NCBI GenBank assembly: GCA_012845835.1
Contig: JABAKD010000026.1
Span: 1,182,046-1,246,045 of the forward strand
Origin: Undaria pinnatifida
Taxonomy: Eukaryota > Sar > Phaeophyceae > Laminariales > Alariaceae
Direction: 5' to 3'
Length of the DNA stretch: 64,000 nucleotides
Shown: positions 11,117-48,012 of the stretch, one piece after another
Layout: the number at the start of each line of letters is the position of its first letter
How positions within the stretch are numbered: position 1 is the first letter of the stretch
Position numbers and translations under genes: made by a program
The notes under the pieces: model-generated
What the model was told of the DNA's origin: nothing
What the model saw: only the letters and a program-made list of their open reading frames with translations
The model's database searches: none

Positions 11117-11606
11117 AGAGTTTGCTAGACGGCATACCGCCTCACCGCTGTTATTCTGTTCCTGTACACATCCGTCAGACGTTCTCTCCGAAATCGGAGT
11201 GACACGAGCTCTGCACTACTACCACATGCACCCGAGTTCCAAGCAACCGATTCACTAGCCCTTCAGCTTATTATAATCTGAATGGGGGATGGTTTGCTTG
11301 GAGGCTGGAAGATTGTTGCTACGGTCGCTGTATTCGATACCTTTCCTAGTACCCACATTAATTGATGCCTTGTAGCGTGGCCTACCATTGCTACGGTTGG
11401 ATCCCCGACCACCTCCACTGCTTTACCCCCACCACCACCTCTGCACCCACCTCGGATGACTCCACTCGAAAGGAAGTACCTGCCCCCCGTTCTTCCCCTT
11501 TGACACGGGAAGGCTCGATGCCTCTGTGGGACAACGCTGTCAATCTTTGCTCGCCTTATTCCATCGCGGTATCTAAACGTGCTTCGTTCGATCTCGTTGT
11601 AAGCCG

Positions 11607-11930
11607 TCAGTAAATTCGGTCCACCTGTCGCTTCGATTTCGGCGCACAAAACGAATAAAAAAATCTAAAGATCTTGTCCGCACCGCTACATATTCTCATG
11701 GACTCTTCACCCTTTTCCATCTGCGCCGCATAAAAATCGTTTGACCATTTAGCCTGCGTAGCAATTGATCTCGGCAGAAAACGATCACGAAGCATTTCCA
11801 AGAACCGTTCGGAGACTGCCTTGCAAAACACTCTGTCCAGCAGGGGTGTGTCTGACATTATTTCAGGACTGTCACACTCATCCATGTGACTCATGCGGTC
11901 CAGATGTGTAAATGCATCAAACATTAACAA
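11607..11930 (-). pseudogene. Copia gag-like fragment
   Basis: The frame contains a helical, charged stretch (VSERFLEMLRDRFLPRSI and WSNDFYAAQMEKGEESMR). It resembles the alpha-helical capsid part of Copia Gag only in position and character. The overlapping frame 11263-11649 has a Gly/Arg-rich stretch where a nucleocapsid would be, but no intact CCHC knuckle. The identification rests mainly on its place upstream of the protease and integrase relics. Confidence 0.35.
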
Positions 11931-12845
11931 ATAGGGTACTGCGTATCCTTCGTTGCGTCCATTGAATCTACCTCAATTTAGGTTCGCGGAGAAACCAAGC
12001 ACCCACATATCGACACATACGCCTCGATTGCTTGCTCCAGGCATGGAGATTCTCCGGGTTGCCACGGAAATTCGGGACTGCCTGCTTAGTTGGTGCTACT
12101 GAACTCGCGCGGGCCCACATTCACACCTGAATTCTCTTCGAATTCATTAAATCCTACCTCGCTTACGAGCACAACACCAAGGGTTGGCGAATTCCCACCG
12201 GTTTAGACTCAATTTTTGTTTCCCCTGCTGGGGCTGGACTGGGCCCCTCCTCGGGCACGGTCGCTGGCCATCCGCTCCCCCTGTTGGCGTTGCTTGAACA
12301 CCGGTGAACTCAGCATTTCCATCATCTCTCCTAATTGGACGACATTCTCCCCGTCGACCTCGCTTCCAGGTATTGTGCCGATTCAAACGTGGGGACGTTA
12401 ACGTATTAAAAAAAATGGGTTATGCGAAGAACAATGTGCTCCTCGCACCCCAGTCCAAGGGCGCGAGCTTCACTGCACCACATAGTAGTGTGTGAAGAAG
12501 ATGGTACACGAATACATATATGTCTTGATTAACTAGTTCAGATGCTGATAAGACGGGAATAGATGGGGTGAGCTGGTAGGCGACCGTATGAGAAGCCGAC
12601 ATGGTCGACTCCAGGTACCATGAGGCACTTTCTTCCCAAAGCACTCAAATCCCACAATGCTGCTTCCAGAATGTATCTAGGGCTGTTCTCAGCAACCCAC
12701 AAGTATCCAAAAAGAATACCTCACCTATCATTCCCACACTTAAATATTCCGCAATTTCCGGTCGCGTAACCCGACGCAACCATCGTATGTGCTTGATTTT
12801 GTTCGTTGAGCCAGTCTACATCGAACATTTTAGTCTATAAAACTG
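11931..12845. other. No recognisable gene
   Basis: This could include the 5' leader of the minus-strand Copia relic. I see no primer-binding site, LTR or domain-bearing frame. Confidence 0.3.
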
Positions 12846-13340
12846 TAAAGGACTCACTTGATAAACTGATGCATTTCCTTCCACAGCTGTCATATTTTGT
12901 CCCCCTCAGAAACGGGCTTTACAGTTTCCGCGCACAGACTGCCTGACATCACCCTGTTGACCCTGACAGCTACACTGTAGTTGCAAGGGGAGTCACCTAC
13001 CTGTATCCTTAACGAGCACACACAACCCGTAATACGCGCGATCAGAGATCACACACAGCTTGCAAAGATGAGTTTCGACAAAATCTTCGTTCTCACAGCT
13101 GGAGTGTATTTTCATTTTTATATCGATCGGAGTATTACACACAGCTTGCAAAGATGAGCTTTGACATAATCTTCGATCTTACGGCTGTAGTGTATTTCCG
13201 TTTTTATATCGATCGGAGTATCACACACAGCTTGCAAAGATGAGTTTCGACAAAACCTTCAATCTTACAGCTGGACTGTATTTTTGTTTTTATGAAGTAT
13301 CACACACAGCTTGCAAAGATGAGTTTGGTCTCTTCTTCAT
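12846..13340 (+). repeat. R1 repeat copy with its 3' part amplified in tandem
   Basis: A near full-length R1 copy (from ACTTGATAAACTGATGCATTT to GGAGTGTATTTTCATTTTTA) is followed by further units of its last ~86 bp. GATCGGAGTAT..CACACAGCTTGC recurs at about 13124, 13210 and, slightly shortened, 13296. This is the only place in the window where the R1 3' segment forms a plain tandem array. Confidence 0.85.
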
Positions 13341-14171
13341 GAAAATACGCGTGTTCATTAATATCATGGTGTTCCCCCGCCCCGCGGGGGAGGGTGGGGG
13401 TGGTGGAAGCTGACGGCTCACCCTCGTTCGGTTTTCCTTGCCCCCCTCTCCCTCCCCCGCTCCCTCTTCCAGCTATTGTACGCGGCTGACCTGCCCCCCT
13501 TTCCGACAGATAACCTCAACAACCAGAATCCCCCCCCCCCCGAAGGCACACACACCGGAAGATGAAGGAATCAATCCCTGCCCTTCCTTCGTTCCCTCCT
13601 CTCGCCCCCCTCGCCCTCCCTCCGCTTTAGCCCTCCTGCTCGTGAAGCAATCGGGTGGGAGGGTGGGAGATTGCGATTGATGTCTCCCCGTGCAACCTCT
13701 CTACCCCTATGCTCCTGCCGACGTCTTCTCCCTACTGCTACTGCTGCTGCTGTCGCTGCTGCGTGGGCGCTACTCCCTTCTTCCTCTACCGGTTGTTGTG
13801 TCCGATACTCTCTGCTGGTGTGCTGCTGTGCTACGTTGTTGCTGCTGAGGTCCTCCTATTTTCCCGCCTTTTCTCCCCCTGGAACCACCCCCCCCCTATG
13901 CTCCCCGGTTCTCCGATATTTCCTCTTTGTTCCGCTAAACTCCAGACTGTTCCGACATTGTTACATTTTGATATCCTCTTCAGGAAAATTTGCGTGTTCA
14001 TTAATATCATGGTGTTCCCCCGCCCCGCGGGGGAGGGTGGGGGGGGTGGAAACTGACGGCTCACCCTCGTCCGGTTTTCCTTGCCCCCCTCTCCCTCCCC
14101 CGCTCCCTCTTCCAGCTATTGTACGCGGCTGACCTGCCCCCCTATCCGACAGATAACCTTGACAACCAGAA
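13341..14171 (-). repeat. Direct repeat pair flanking a 454 bp spacer; possible Ngaro-type B1-A2-B2 terminus
   Basis: Copies at 13341-13528 and 13983-14171 are near-identical. Both carry TGTTCATTAATATCATGG, a CCCCGCCCCGCGGGGGAGGG palindrome and AGCTATTGTACGCGGCTGACC. They lie immediately downstream of the minus-strand tyrosine recombinase relic. In Ngaro-like retroelements the 3' end is B1-A2-B2, with B1 and B2 identical. The matching A1 copy expected at the other end was not found. Confidence 0.55.
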
Positions 14172-14266
14172 GCACATTCGGAAGCCGCGTTCTACGCCCA
14201 AGCCTACGCCATTCTACCCTCACCCCCGCCCCCCGCCCCCCCCCCCAATCTCGTCCCTTGCCCCGG

Positions 14267-14754
14267 CTATCTGCCCGGCGCTCCTGACCTCCCTACCAAT
14301 ATCCTTGACACCCAAAGGGGGTCTTCCATATTCGATCTCACGTACCCCATGAATGCCTGCGCCGCCAACCTTCCCTCTGGATCACCCACGGCTGTGTTCC
14401 CATCTCCGCCAGCCTTGTCGCTCCCCCTATCCTTCCAGAGTGCAGCACGAATTCCTCTGGAACCAGCTCTCTGACTGCCTCCGTCCCTTGCTTCTTCCAT
14501 TTCCACCCCACTCTCTCCAGCCCGCTCCTCACGCAAAACGTCGTTTGCCCTTTCGTCCATACCTTCCAACTTTCTCCGCTCCTGTATGTCGTCAGCGAGG
14601 CGTTTCCCCCCTCCCCGGAACCGTACTCCCGTAGTAGCCTACTAACTCCGCCATCAGGTCCACTACGTTCCCTTCCACCCCCCCCCCGACCCCCCCCAGA
14701 TCCTTTTGTTATCACGGCTACCGCGCCTTGTCTCCCCTGGTCTCCCTTCCCCAC
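14267..14754 (-). pseudogene. Tyrosine recombinase catalytic part, DIRS/Ngaro-like, frameshifted
   Basis: The first frame (14754-14338) reads GKGDQGRQGAV, a long linker and then FVLHSGRIGGATRLAEMG, which is the HxxR block of tyrosine recombinases. The second frame (14569-14267) continues with AFMGYVRSNMEDPLW, which contains the Tyr nucleophile. One frameshift lies between them. These enzymes integrate circular cDNA of DIRS-like retroelements (a Crypton origin is the alternative). The same protein family is found at 49.8-54.96 kb, which makes the assignment stronger. A stretch within the linker is duplicated (see 14561-14866). Confidence 0.7.
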
Positions 14755-14866
14755 CTTCCATCTTTCTCCGCTCCTCTATGTCATCAGCGAGGCGTTTCCC
14801 CCCCCCCGGAACCGTACTCCCGTAGTAGCCTACTAACTCCGCCATCAGGTCCACTACGCTCCCTTC
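14561..14866. repeat. ~105 bp direct duplication, 192 bp offset, inside the recombinase relic
   Basis: ACCTTCCA.CTTTCTCCGCTCCT, GTC.TCAGCGAGGCGTTTCCCC and CCGTAGTAGCCTACTAACTC occur at 14561-14670 and again at 14753-14866. The duplication lengthens the recombinase linker region. Confidence 0.8.
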
Positions 14867-14879
14867 GACCCCCTCCTTC

Positions 14880-16085
14880 CGCGGCCCCTTGCCGCGTCCG
14901 CCCCCCCCGACCAGGTCGTGTACGGCCACGCCGCCGCCCCCCCTCCTTCCTAGTTTACGCGGCCCCATTTCCGCGTTCCTTCCCCCGCTTGGTCGTGTAC
15001 GGCCCGTTGCCGCACCCCCCCCCCCCCTTGTTTGCGCGGCCCCGTTGCCGTGTCCCCCCCCGCCTGGTCGTGCATGACCCCGTTGTCGCCCGCCTCTTCC
15101 CCCTTCTTGCGCGGCCCCATTGCCGCATCTCACCCCCGACAAGCTCGAGTACGGCTCCGTTGCCGCACACCTCCCCCCATTTCTTGCGCGTCTCCGTTGC
15201 CACGCACGTTAACCAGGTCATGAACGGCCCCGTTGCCGCATATATCCCCCCCTTCCTTGCACGGCCCCGTTGTCACGCCCTACCCCCGACAAGGTCGTGT
15301 ATGGCCCCGTTGCCGCACACCTCTCCCTTCTTTTTGCGCGGCTCCGTTGCTGCGCCCCCCCCCTGACCAGGTCGTGCGCCCCCCCCCCCGGCAAGGTCGT
15401 GAACGACCCTGTTGCCCCCCCCCTCCCCTCCCCGCCCCCCCCCCTTCTTTGCGCGGCCCCGTTGCCGCGTCCCCCCCCCATCCTGGTGAAGTACGGCCAC
15501 GCTGCCGCACACCTCTTCCCCCCCCTTGCGCGGCCCCGCTGCCGCGTCCCAACCCCGACCAGGTCGTGTACGGTCCCGTTGCCGACCCTTCTCCCCCCCC
15601 CTAGTTTACGCGGCCCCGTTTCCGCTTCCCTTCCCCCGCTTGGTCGTGTACGGCTCGTTGCGCACCCCCCCCCCCCCTCCTTTTGCTCGGCCCCGTTGCC
15701 GTGTCCCCACCCCACCTGTTCGTGCGTCACCCCGTTGTCGCACACCTTCCCCTTTCTAGCGCGGCCCCGTTGCCGCATCCCACTCCCGACAAGGTCGTGT
15801 ACGGCCCCGTTGCCGCACACCCCCCCTTTCTTGCGCGGCCCCGTTGCCGCGCCCCCCGACCAGGTCGTGAACGGCCCCGTTGCCGCTGCCCCCCCCCTCT
15901 CTTCTTGCGCGGCCCCATTGCCGCATCCTACCCCCGACAAGGTTGTGTACGGCTCCGTTGCCGCATCCAACCCCCGACAAGGTTGTGCACGGCCCTGTTG
16001 CCGCACACTTTCCCCCTTCCTTGCGCGGCCCCGTTGCCGCGCCCCCCCACAAGGTCGTGAACGGCCCCATTGCCGCACACATCAC
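14880..16085. repeat. GC-rich minisatellite with GGCCCCGTTGCCGC core
   Basis: GCGGCCCCGTTGCCGC recurs about every 30-40 bp, alternating between two contexts: GACAAGGTCGTGTACGGCCC and CTTTCTTGCGCGGCCCC, with poly-C linkers. Together they form a higher-order unit of about 65-80 bp. Long frames on both strands (for example 286 codons on minus, 350 on plus) come from the absence of stops in GC-rich repeats. The array separates reverse-transcriptase and recombinase relics of one element, so it likely expanded within that element. Confidence 0.85.
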
Positions 16086-16304
16086 CCTTCACGTCAGCCC
16101 TTTTCCCCCGCCTCCCTTCAGCGCCATTACCACTCGATTCCCCTTCCTGGTCATGTGCGGCCCTTTTCCCGTACACTTCGCCCGCGGACCCCCGTTCGCG
16201 AACCCTTTTGGCGTGTCTTTGTTCCTTCTCGCGCCCCCCTAGGGGCCCTTGCCTCCCCTATCCCGGTCACGGCCCCGCCGCGGACGATACCACTCGTTGT
16301 ATGT

Positions 16305-16747
16305 TCAGTCTCGTTGATGTAGATTTCCCCCTGCTCCCGCGTGCCCTACTCGTGCTACTCTCACCGGCATCACGATCGCTCTCTCTTTCTTGACTTCTCC
16401 CACTGCGTTCTCCCACACGTCGGCCACGTGTTTTCTGGCGCTGCTATGATTCCCGTATGCCAGTTCCCGCTCGAAATTTCCTCCTGGTCCCACATCCACC
16501 GGCACGCCTACCCTCGCTATCTGTTCCAGTCTTGCGAACTTGTCGATCTTGTGTTGTTCCCCAAAAAAATCTTCACGCGCTCTACGTCAATATGTGGTGC
16601 GAGCAGCTCCCCACCTAACGCCCACACCACCTTCCCTACGTTCCTTCCTTTCCTTAGTGGCATCTCTTCTCCCAACCTAGTCACGACTCCCGACAGTCGA
16701 TCTCTTTCGTCTGCGTCTTCCCCACGCGCCCCATTGCGCTCCTCCAC
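16305..16747 (-). pseudogene. Possible reverse transcriptase N-terminal region of the DIRS-like element
   Basis: Frame 16505-16305 contains NFERELAYGNHSSARKHV, then EVKKERAIVMPVRVARVG. The 'YGNHxS...' block followed by 'RAiV.P...A' resembles the start of the reverse transcriptase domain of DIRS/Ngaro-type elements. Frame 16747-16517 upstream has no firm match. The polymerase palm motif (YxDD-like) is not present; the minisatellite lies where it would be. Confidence 0.4.
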
Positions 16748-16876
16748 CTTAGGACCGCCTCCCGTTTCTCGCCCTTGAACTCGTGCGCAGCCCCGTGGCC
16801 ACGCTCTGCCCTTCCCCCCCCGTGCGTAGCTCCTCCTCTACGCCTCACTCCCGCGGCCCCGTTACACCACTATTAA

Positions 16877-17105
16877 TAGTTTGAACGTTTCGATAATATC
16901 TTCGATCTCACAGCTGTAGGTTATTATTATTATTATTTTAGTTATAAATACACTCCAGCTGTGAGATCGAAGATTTTTCCGAAACTCATCTTTGCAAGCT
17001 GTAGGTCAATAAAAATAATAATACAATCCAGCTGTGAGATCGAAGATATTGTCGAAACTCATCTCGCAAGATGTGTGTGTTACTCCGATCGCGCGTATTA
17101 CGGGT
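16877..17105. repeat. R1 3' ends in opposite orientations
   Basis: A plus-oriented R1 end (ATCTTCGATCTCACAGCTGTAGG) is followed by a (TTA)n tract. Two inverted R1 ends follow (CTCCAGCTGTGAGATCGAAGAT at 16941-16963 and a similar one at 17018), the second running through CTCCGATCGCGCGTATTACGGG. Plus and minus copies could pair into a hairpin of about 25 bp. Confidence 0.8.
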
Positions 17106-20100
17106 GGTGTGCCCTTATTAAGGATTTTTGAAGTCAACAGTTTTCAGAAAAATTACGACAAGAAAATACAGCAGTAATAGGTGGCTGGGCCTGGTCCAAA
17201 CATCTGCAAGTAGCTTTTGGGGCGCAATATGCTCTTGTAGCTGCTGGGTAAGGCGTGTGACTGAAAGTACAGATCGCGCTGCGGCAAAAACTCCAGACGA
17301 CTTGAACCCTGACCGCCGCACAACGGCAAAGCAGAGTGCAACCTTCTCGGTGTCTGGGTGTTGTGTCGGACAAACCGAAGGAGCCGCGGAAGCTTAACCC
17401 TTCCTTAACCCTTCTGCTACTGCACAAACATTCCGCACTAATTTCAAGTCCCCGAACCGTGGGTAAACGTTATGCATATGCACAGAATCTTCGGGCTCGT
17501 ATGACATGATACAGCGGCAGCAGGAGTCCTGCAACAACGGGGTCTGAGCAAAGCGGCATCCAGCTGAAAGGCGGTCAAATTCGCTTGGCCCGTCTGGGGA
17601 ATAGTGCTCATAGCCTGCACTAAATAAGGCGGCTGCCCCCTTTAAGGCGGCCATACTGCTATGGCACACGACAGCCTTACTGCGGCGGGACCCCTACTGC
17701 CACACTTTGATTTTTCATATGCCGTCATTGACGAAAGCGAAGAACACACACACATTTGAACAACCAACAGATAACACAAAAACGCAGAACACGTTTAGTG
17801 CTGACGGCGACGCCCGCAGCCAGTCCTTGAGGGCCTTCTCTCAGGTGCCCAGTCAGCGCACCAGCGCCATCATCACGGCCAGCTCCCCCCTTCCCTTTCT
17901 CCCCACGCATTAAGACTCCTGCAGTAAAAAACCCAAGAAGACCAAATCCCACACAGACACAGATGTTGTACATACTCGCAAATATAGTCTATACGTACGC
18001 GTAACACACATACGAGGGCATCCGTCATCATTTAAGGAAAAAAGAACGACAACACCCAGTACAGTAAAAAATGATACAGGTGGTGCATGACAAAGAGCCA
18101 CGGGCGTCTTTGGTCCTCGGAGGAGATTCTCTTGGGCAAAGAACCGCTGCAGGCCTCGGAGGTCAGACCTTGCCGGAGGCCACAGATAAGTCTAGGTCGA
18201 ATGATGAAAAGATGCATTTACCGAAACAAGCTACGGTAGAGGAGTCCCTTTTGTGGCCTGTTTCAGAAGTGGATCGTCTCACTCGCGCGAGTACACTCCC
18301 TGTTCCTTTGCGGTCTGAAGCGTTCGTGGCGTTATAAACTTGCAAAATCAACCTGTAATGGAAGAGTAGGCTACGCCGCGACAAAACAATCGCCTACTGT
18401 ATATTTTTTTCCCCGCGAAATGCGGAGGAGTCACTCGTGCGAGTGACTCAAACCCTTTGTTAAAAATATTGGTGCTCCCGCCACCGTAGCTCTGTTTTGC
18501 CAGGTAGGAAATAGATCACGAGTGCTGGTACTGACGTACCCGGTGTGTCGTTTTGATGTGCACCACGCCATGGCTGCGGTAGGGGGGGGTACGTCTTTTT
18601 GCACTACCGGGTTTGAGCCACGCGCACGAGTGAATCTGTACCTCACTGGCAACAATGCTTACGCGATTTCATTGGCCAGCAGTGCTGCAACTCTTGGCTA
18701 GGTAGATTGACCCCGATCAACCGAAATGAGAAAATACAATGTGAAGTATATGCCTCCTAGTTGGCGAAGTCCCAAGCATACACTCAACAGTTCGACACCC
18801 GCGGCCATGTCTCCGTGCGGCACGAGACCTGGAGTTCTGCTGGTTGTTCCGCCCACCACCCATACAGAAAAACGGTGCTGGAACGCTCTGAGTGGCGAAG
18901 CAATAATGACAGTCAGACGGAAAGACAGACAAACAGGCGTGTTTCTGCGTGATATACTAGAGATTAGATGCCTCCTACCTGCACCGCTTCCGGGTACAAA
19001 CGAATCGGCCAACTCTACCTTCTGCCTTACAACTACCTTCATTTTGGAACAGCAGGCAGGAGGTCAGACGACAACAAATCGGGTCAAAGCGGTGATGGAG
19101 CGCGTGATCACTGAGAAGATACCGCAAGCTCAGACGAGGCTCCCGATCTGTTTCCCATAGTAGGATATCAAATAAGTGGTAATCTCCGCCTCCCATCGCT
19201 TTCAGCAAAACATATGCTCTTCACTTCCTATATGGTCGTGCCCCTTCACGGCCGCATGCTTCCCATCTGGTTTTGGTTTGGAGAATTTTGGTGCGTAGGA
19301 GCAAACGGATCAGGCAACGAAGCAGAAAATATAGGGTTTAGCTAATGATAACCTAAATTCCTATTACACCGGTTGAAGTGTAAGAAATGGAGTCCACGAT
19401 CCGTGGGCTTCACAGCGTTCGTTTAGTCTATTAGACTTGGCGTGAGGCTTACAGAAGCACTAGGTGCAATGGTTCGGAACTAAATGAAGGTGCACATTAC
19501 CCTAAATCAGTTGTTTCATCTGCCATGATTTCAAGCAAGGTACACAGTTCATAATACACGTACAGAGAGACTTCGTCACGTTCGGAAAGGAAACACGGTG
19601 AGTTCGGAAGCAAGATAAGCAATCACGCCTCGCGCCGAACATGGGCGTACGGCGTATACGCATAAGTGATTTGTGTCTAATCACATCTCAGTGCTTGCAA
19701 TAGTGTCTTGATTTAGCTGGCGTTCGCGTACCACGGTAGAGGTGGTGAACGACAGTTGCTGCAGCCGCCATTTCCGCAGGCGGCACCACCTAACAAATAT
19801 CTTCTGACAGAGTGGTTTGGTCGGGATTCTTTTCATGGAGTGGGGAATGCGGAGGACAGGGTACGTAGGTACCCTTAATCTCCGATCACAAATGTCAACC
19901 TTGAGAACGCGTAACAAACGCCAGGTCTATGAGATCTGCAATCGAAAATGAATCTTCATGACGGTTAACGTTTGGCAATATCAACCCCGAACGCAACCGG
20001 GAGTCCATGATCATCTACGAGAACGAGCCAAGCTCCTTTGTATCATTTTATCAATCCCCCCTCGCCTTACGCGAGAGAGGTTTGCGAAGGCACCTCCTTG

Positions 20101-22639
20101 CAACTTGTACTACAGAACAAGCGAGTCTTGGCCTCGGCCAACACCCATTCATGACCAAAACAAGGGCGACATCACCCGAGGAGGCGACCGTCATAGTGGC
20201 GTCGACGGTGAGATATAAAGCCTGTACGTTGTTGGAGGAAGCACCGGTTTAAACCAATCAAACCCCATGAAACCCATGGCATGGATCAAAGGAAATTTTA
20301 GAGAAAGTATTGAGCACCTAAAGCCGATACAAATTCGCTGTGTTTCTTTCGCTTTGTTCTTCATTCGCGCTCGTCCACCAAGCCGGGTGTTCGGCCATGC
20401 TTATATCAGACTTCCGCTAGGTTCAAAGGTGTATGGTGCTGTGTGCGGCTCACGTTGTCGCGATGACGGCACCATCATTTGCTACGGCAGCAGCAGGCAG
20501 TGCTCGAAACCATTAACTGTTGTATGAAATCAAGGGTATACGCACAAAACCCTGTATATCTCGCCGACAGCTTTGATAACAATGCTTGTGCTTCAGAAAG
20601 CTAGGTGCTCGCTGCGACGGTCGCCGAAACAAACGGGGGTGGTGTATTACAAGAAACGATATAACAAATAATCAAACTTACGCGTATAGCAATAAAATAA
20701 CTAATGGTACGTGCGTCAATGACACACTACGCACATGCGCGTTCTCTTTCTGGAAGGTTATCAAGCGTTTCTGTGTTGAAAATACAATGTGTGTTATCAT
20801 ACTCATACTACTCAATTAATTCAACACATCGACATTATCCTAGAGAGGTGCAAACATTTGTGTTCATGAACTACGAGGACTACTAGGCAAGAGGTGCGAG
20901 CTTTCGTTCTCGATCGCGGACGGACTCAAAACGCGAAATGTACTACGCTCGTATTTCGAATTCTAGTGGATACTTTTTTCACTCGTAGTTCGAATTCCAG
21001 TGGATACATATGTTAGGTCGCGTTTAGCTCGAAGAAAAACACCCTACTCGAGAAAGCCCACACACTGGTGACCCAGCTTAACTTGACACACCCACCAATA
21101 GGAGCTGAAACTCCTTGACGCGTAGACAGATTGGCAAAGGAGCGAATGTTTGCACCGCAGCGTGACCTGGATCCTGCGAGTGAACCAAGCGGACACGAAA
21201 AACAAACAAATTGACGCGCTTTGTGCTTCGTCCTCTGGAAGATATTTTGTAGGGACTACGCACCTCTAAAGGAGTCGATCGGTTTGGACGGACGAGAGCA
21301 TTGTTCGGTAGTGTAGCGTTGGACATGCGGTGAAAACACAGAAGCACGGACGAAATCGTTCCAAGAGGAGTCTTGCCCCGTCAGTCGTCGGTAGTCGAGA
21401 CGTTGACAATTGCACGCAGCAGGTGGCTGACTTGCCATGACGAAATATCGACCTCCACAAGAAAACGCCAAGGAAATAGCTGTGCGTCGGTCAGTACCGT
21501 GGCCTATATGATACACTTCGCCGAAGAACATGCATCTTGCCGAGTTCATCGGGGATGATTACGCCAACCTTGCTGACTCTCGTCGAACTCCAACATTTTC
21601 CGTCGTTTTTTTTCTATCGTGGCCCAGAAATTGCCCTCTTCAAACACCGTACATTTCTTCTAGGCGAAGTGCATGATCCCGCTTACCGAGAAATGTTCAC
21701 CGCGATGCCTCATTGCCGTCAATTGTTGCCGCGATGTTGTTGACTTGAGGTCATCGTGCCATTGTTTACCTCGATAGCACGCTGTCATCAAACGTAAATT
21801 GTGAAATCAAATCTGAATTGTTCTCCCCAAAAGACCATATATATATATACCGAGTGGTGGAGTGATGGGGAAGTTGGTTGCTGTAAGTCTTGTACGACCG
21901 AAGGTTCGACTCCACATGAATTAATGACAACGGCGAAAGTGAAAACGAAATGGACAACTATACGGGCTTTAGTAAGTTATGCTTCGGTTACAAAATAACT
22001 CAGGCGGGGAAAGGCCCCAGATCCACCCTCTCATTTGGCCATCTCTCCATCGTACTTTAGTGTTGTCGCTGCCATGTTGTCGCTGCCATGTCTGATGTGT
22101 TCGTCTTCAACGGAACCTATAAACGGGGTACTCTAGCCTTTTCCTGGCGGGTAGGGGTAGCCCATCGTCCACCCTGGCTGTTGAGACTGTACCGTCATGT
22201 CATCTGAGCTGCCATTATAAACTTCGCTGCATTTATGGGGCATGGTTGTGGCCCAGATATTGAGAATCCTTGTCGTCATACGAGTACGGTCGGACCAGGG
22301 CGGTGACAAGCGCGTACGCCTAGCCTTTCTTATTTCCCATTACGCTGGAACTCAACCGTTTGACGGCTACGGGGACAAACACGTTGGACGAACCGAATCG
22401 GGCCGGCCAAACACCCAATATTGTTTTCACAAAATATTTTCGACACTTACAGCGGAGATGCTGATAATCGGCGAACCGCTTTGAATTCTGTCGTTTTGTC
22501 GTAGCCTGAGCCGCATCGGGGACGAGCACACACGACCAACAAACGGAAACACTCGTCGTATTGTGTACTTCATTCTCGATTTCTACGGTTCCCGCTGAAG
22601 CCGTTAAATAACCCGGAGGGAATATTACTGTCGTCGTCC
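17106..22639. other. No recognisable gene in 5.5 kb
   Basis: All frames are short and carry no domain that I recognise. Visible details are a ~36 bp direct duplication around TTCGAATTC.AGTGGATAC at 20950-21005 and a short (TA)n tract at 21838-21850. Since the transporter gene ends at 23275 on the minus strand, part of the region next to it could be its 3' flank. Confidence 0.35.
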
Positions 22640-23060
22640 TCTGCACTTTTTTGCCGCCGTGCCTTTACCACAGAGTCGCGATGCTGAGCAGCTTCACAAG
22701 CGATGCCATATCGCCGTCTTCCCTGTATGCGCGGGCGAAACCTACATTTTCCTGTTGCTGAGCTACTTCGAAAAACAATACCGTCTGCTTGCGACACAGT
22801 CCCGACCACAACCGCGATGTCTCGTTGCTGAGCACGCTAAGCCACAACAGTTCCGTCTACCGTTGCCGCCTCCGACGTTCGTGCGATGTCTCGTTACCGA
22901 CGACCATGACAACATCTTGATACTATCGTCTTCTATTATCCCCGGTCCATTCTCGCGGTGTTTCGTGACCGACCAGAAACAAAAGGAATACTAGCGCCGT
23001 TTTTCGCTGCCGTCCCAACCGCCACCGAGATGTCTCACTCCCAACCAAGTTCGAGTAATT
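22640..23060. repeat. Degenerate ~72 bp tandem repeats
   Basis: A CG.TGTCTCGTTGCTGAGCA-like core recurs near 22811, 22885, 22958 and 23028, with poorer earlier copies, giving a period of about 70-74 bp. The array lies just downstream of the transporter stop codon and may fall in its 3' untranslated region. Confidence 0.45.
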
Positions 23061-23274
23061 CCGAAAAAAATGAGGTATCACCGTCTTTCCTCTAGGTACG
23101 TACGGACCCCGGTGTGCCTACGGAGGAGTCCCTAGGAAACGTCCGTTAAAACATAGTGCTCGAGGGAATCCATTGAAGACGCGAAGCCTGTGTTCCGTTG
23201 AAAGGGCTGCTCGAAGGTGGTCGAAACGGTGAACCTTATGCGTGGCAGGGCCTTGACCAAGCATTTTGATGTTT

Positions 23275-48012
<24,738 letters not shown>

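Larger units (their letters stand above)
9451..11930 (-). mobile_element. Decayed Ty1/copia retrotransposon, internal region
   Basis: Read on the minus strand, the order is a gag-like frame (11930-11607), a protease end with GAG-pre-integrase (11116-10487), the integrase core (10233-9970) and the integrase C-terminal part (9939-9633). This is the Copia order, with integrase before reverse transcriptase. No reverse transcriptase follows before the hairpin at 9.2 kb and the foldback at 9.0 kb, so the 3' half is missing. Frameshifts separate the parts. No LTR pair was found. Confidence 0.7.

Noticed and set aside
15218-16322. 286- and 350-codon frames in the GC-rich array
   Set aside because: Low-complexity by-products of the minisatellite, open in several frames on both strands.
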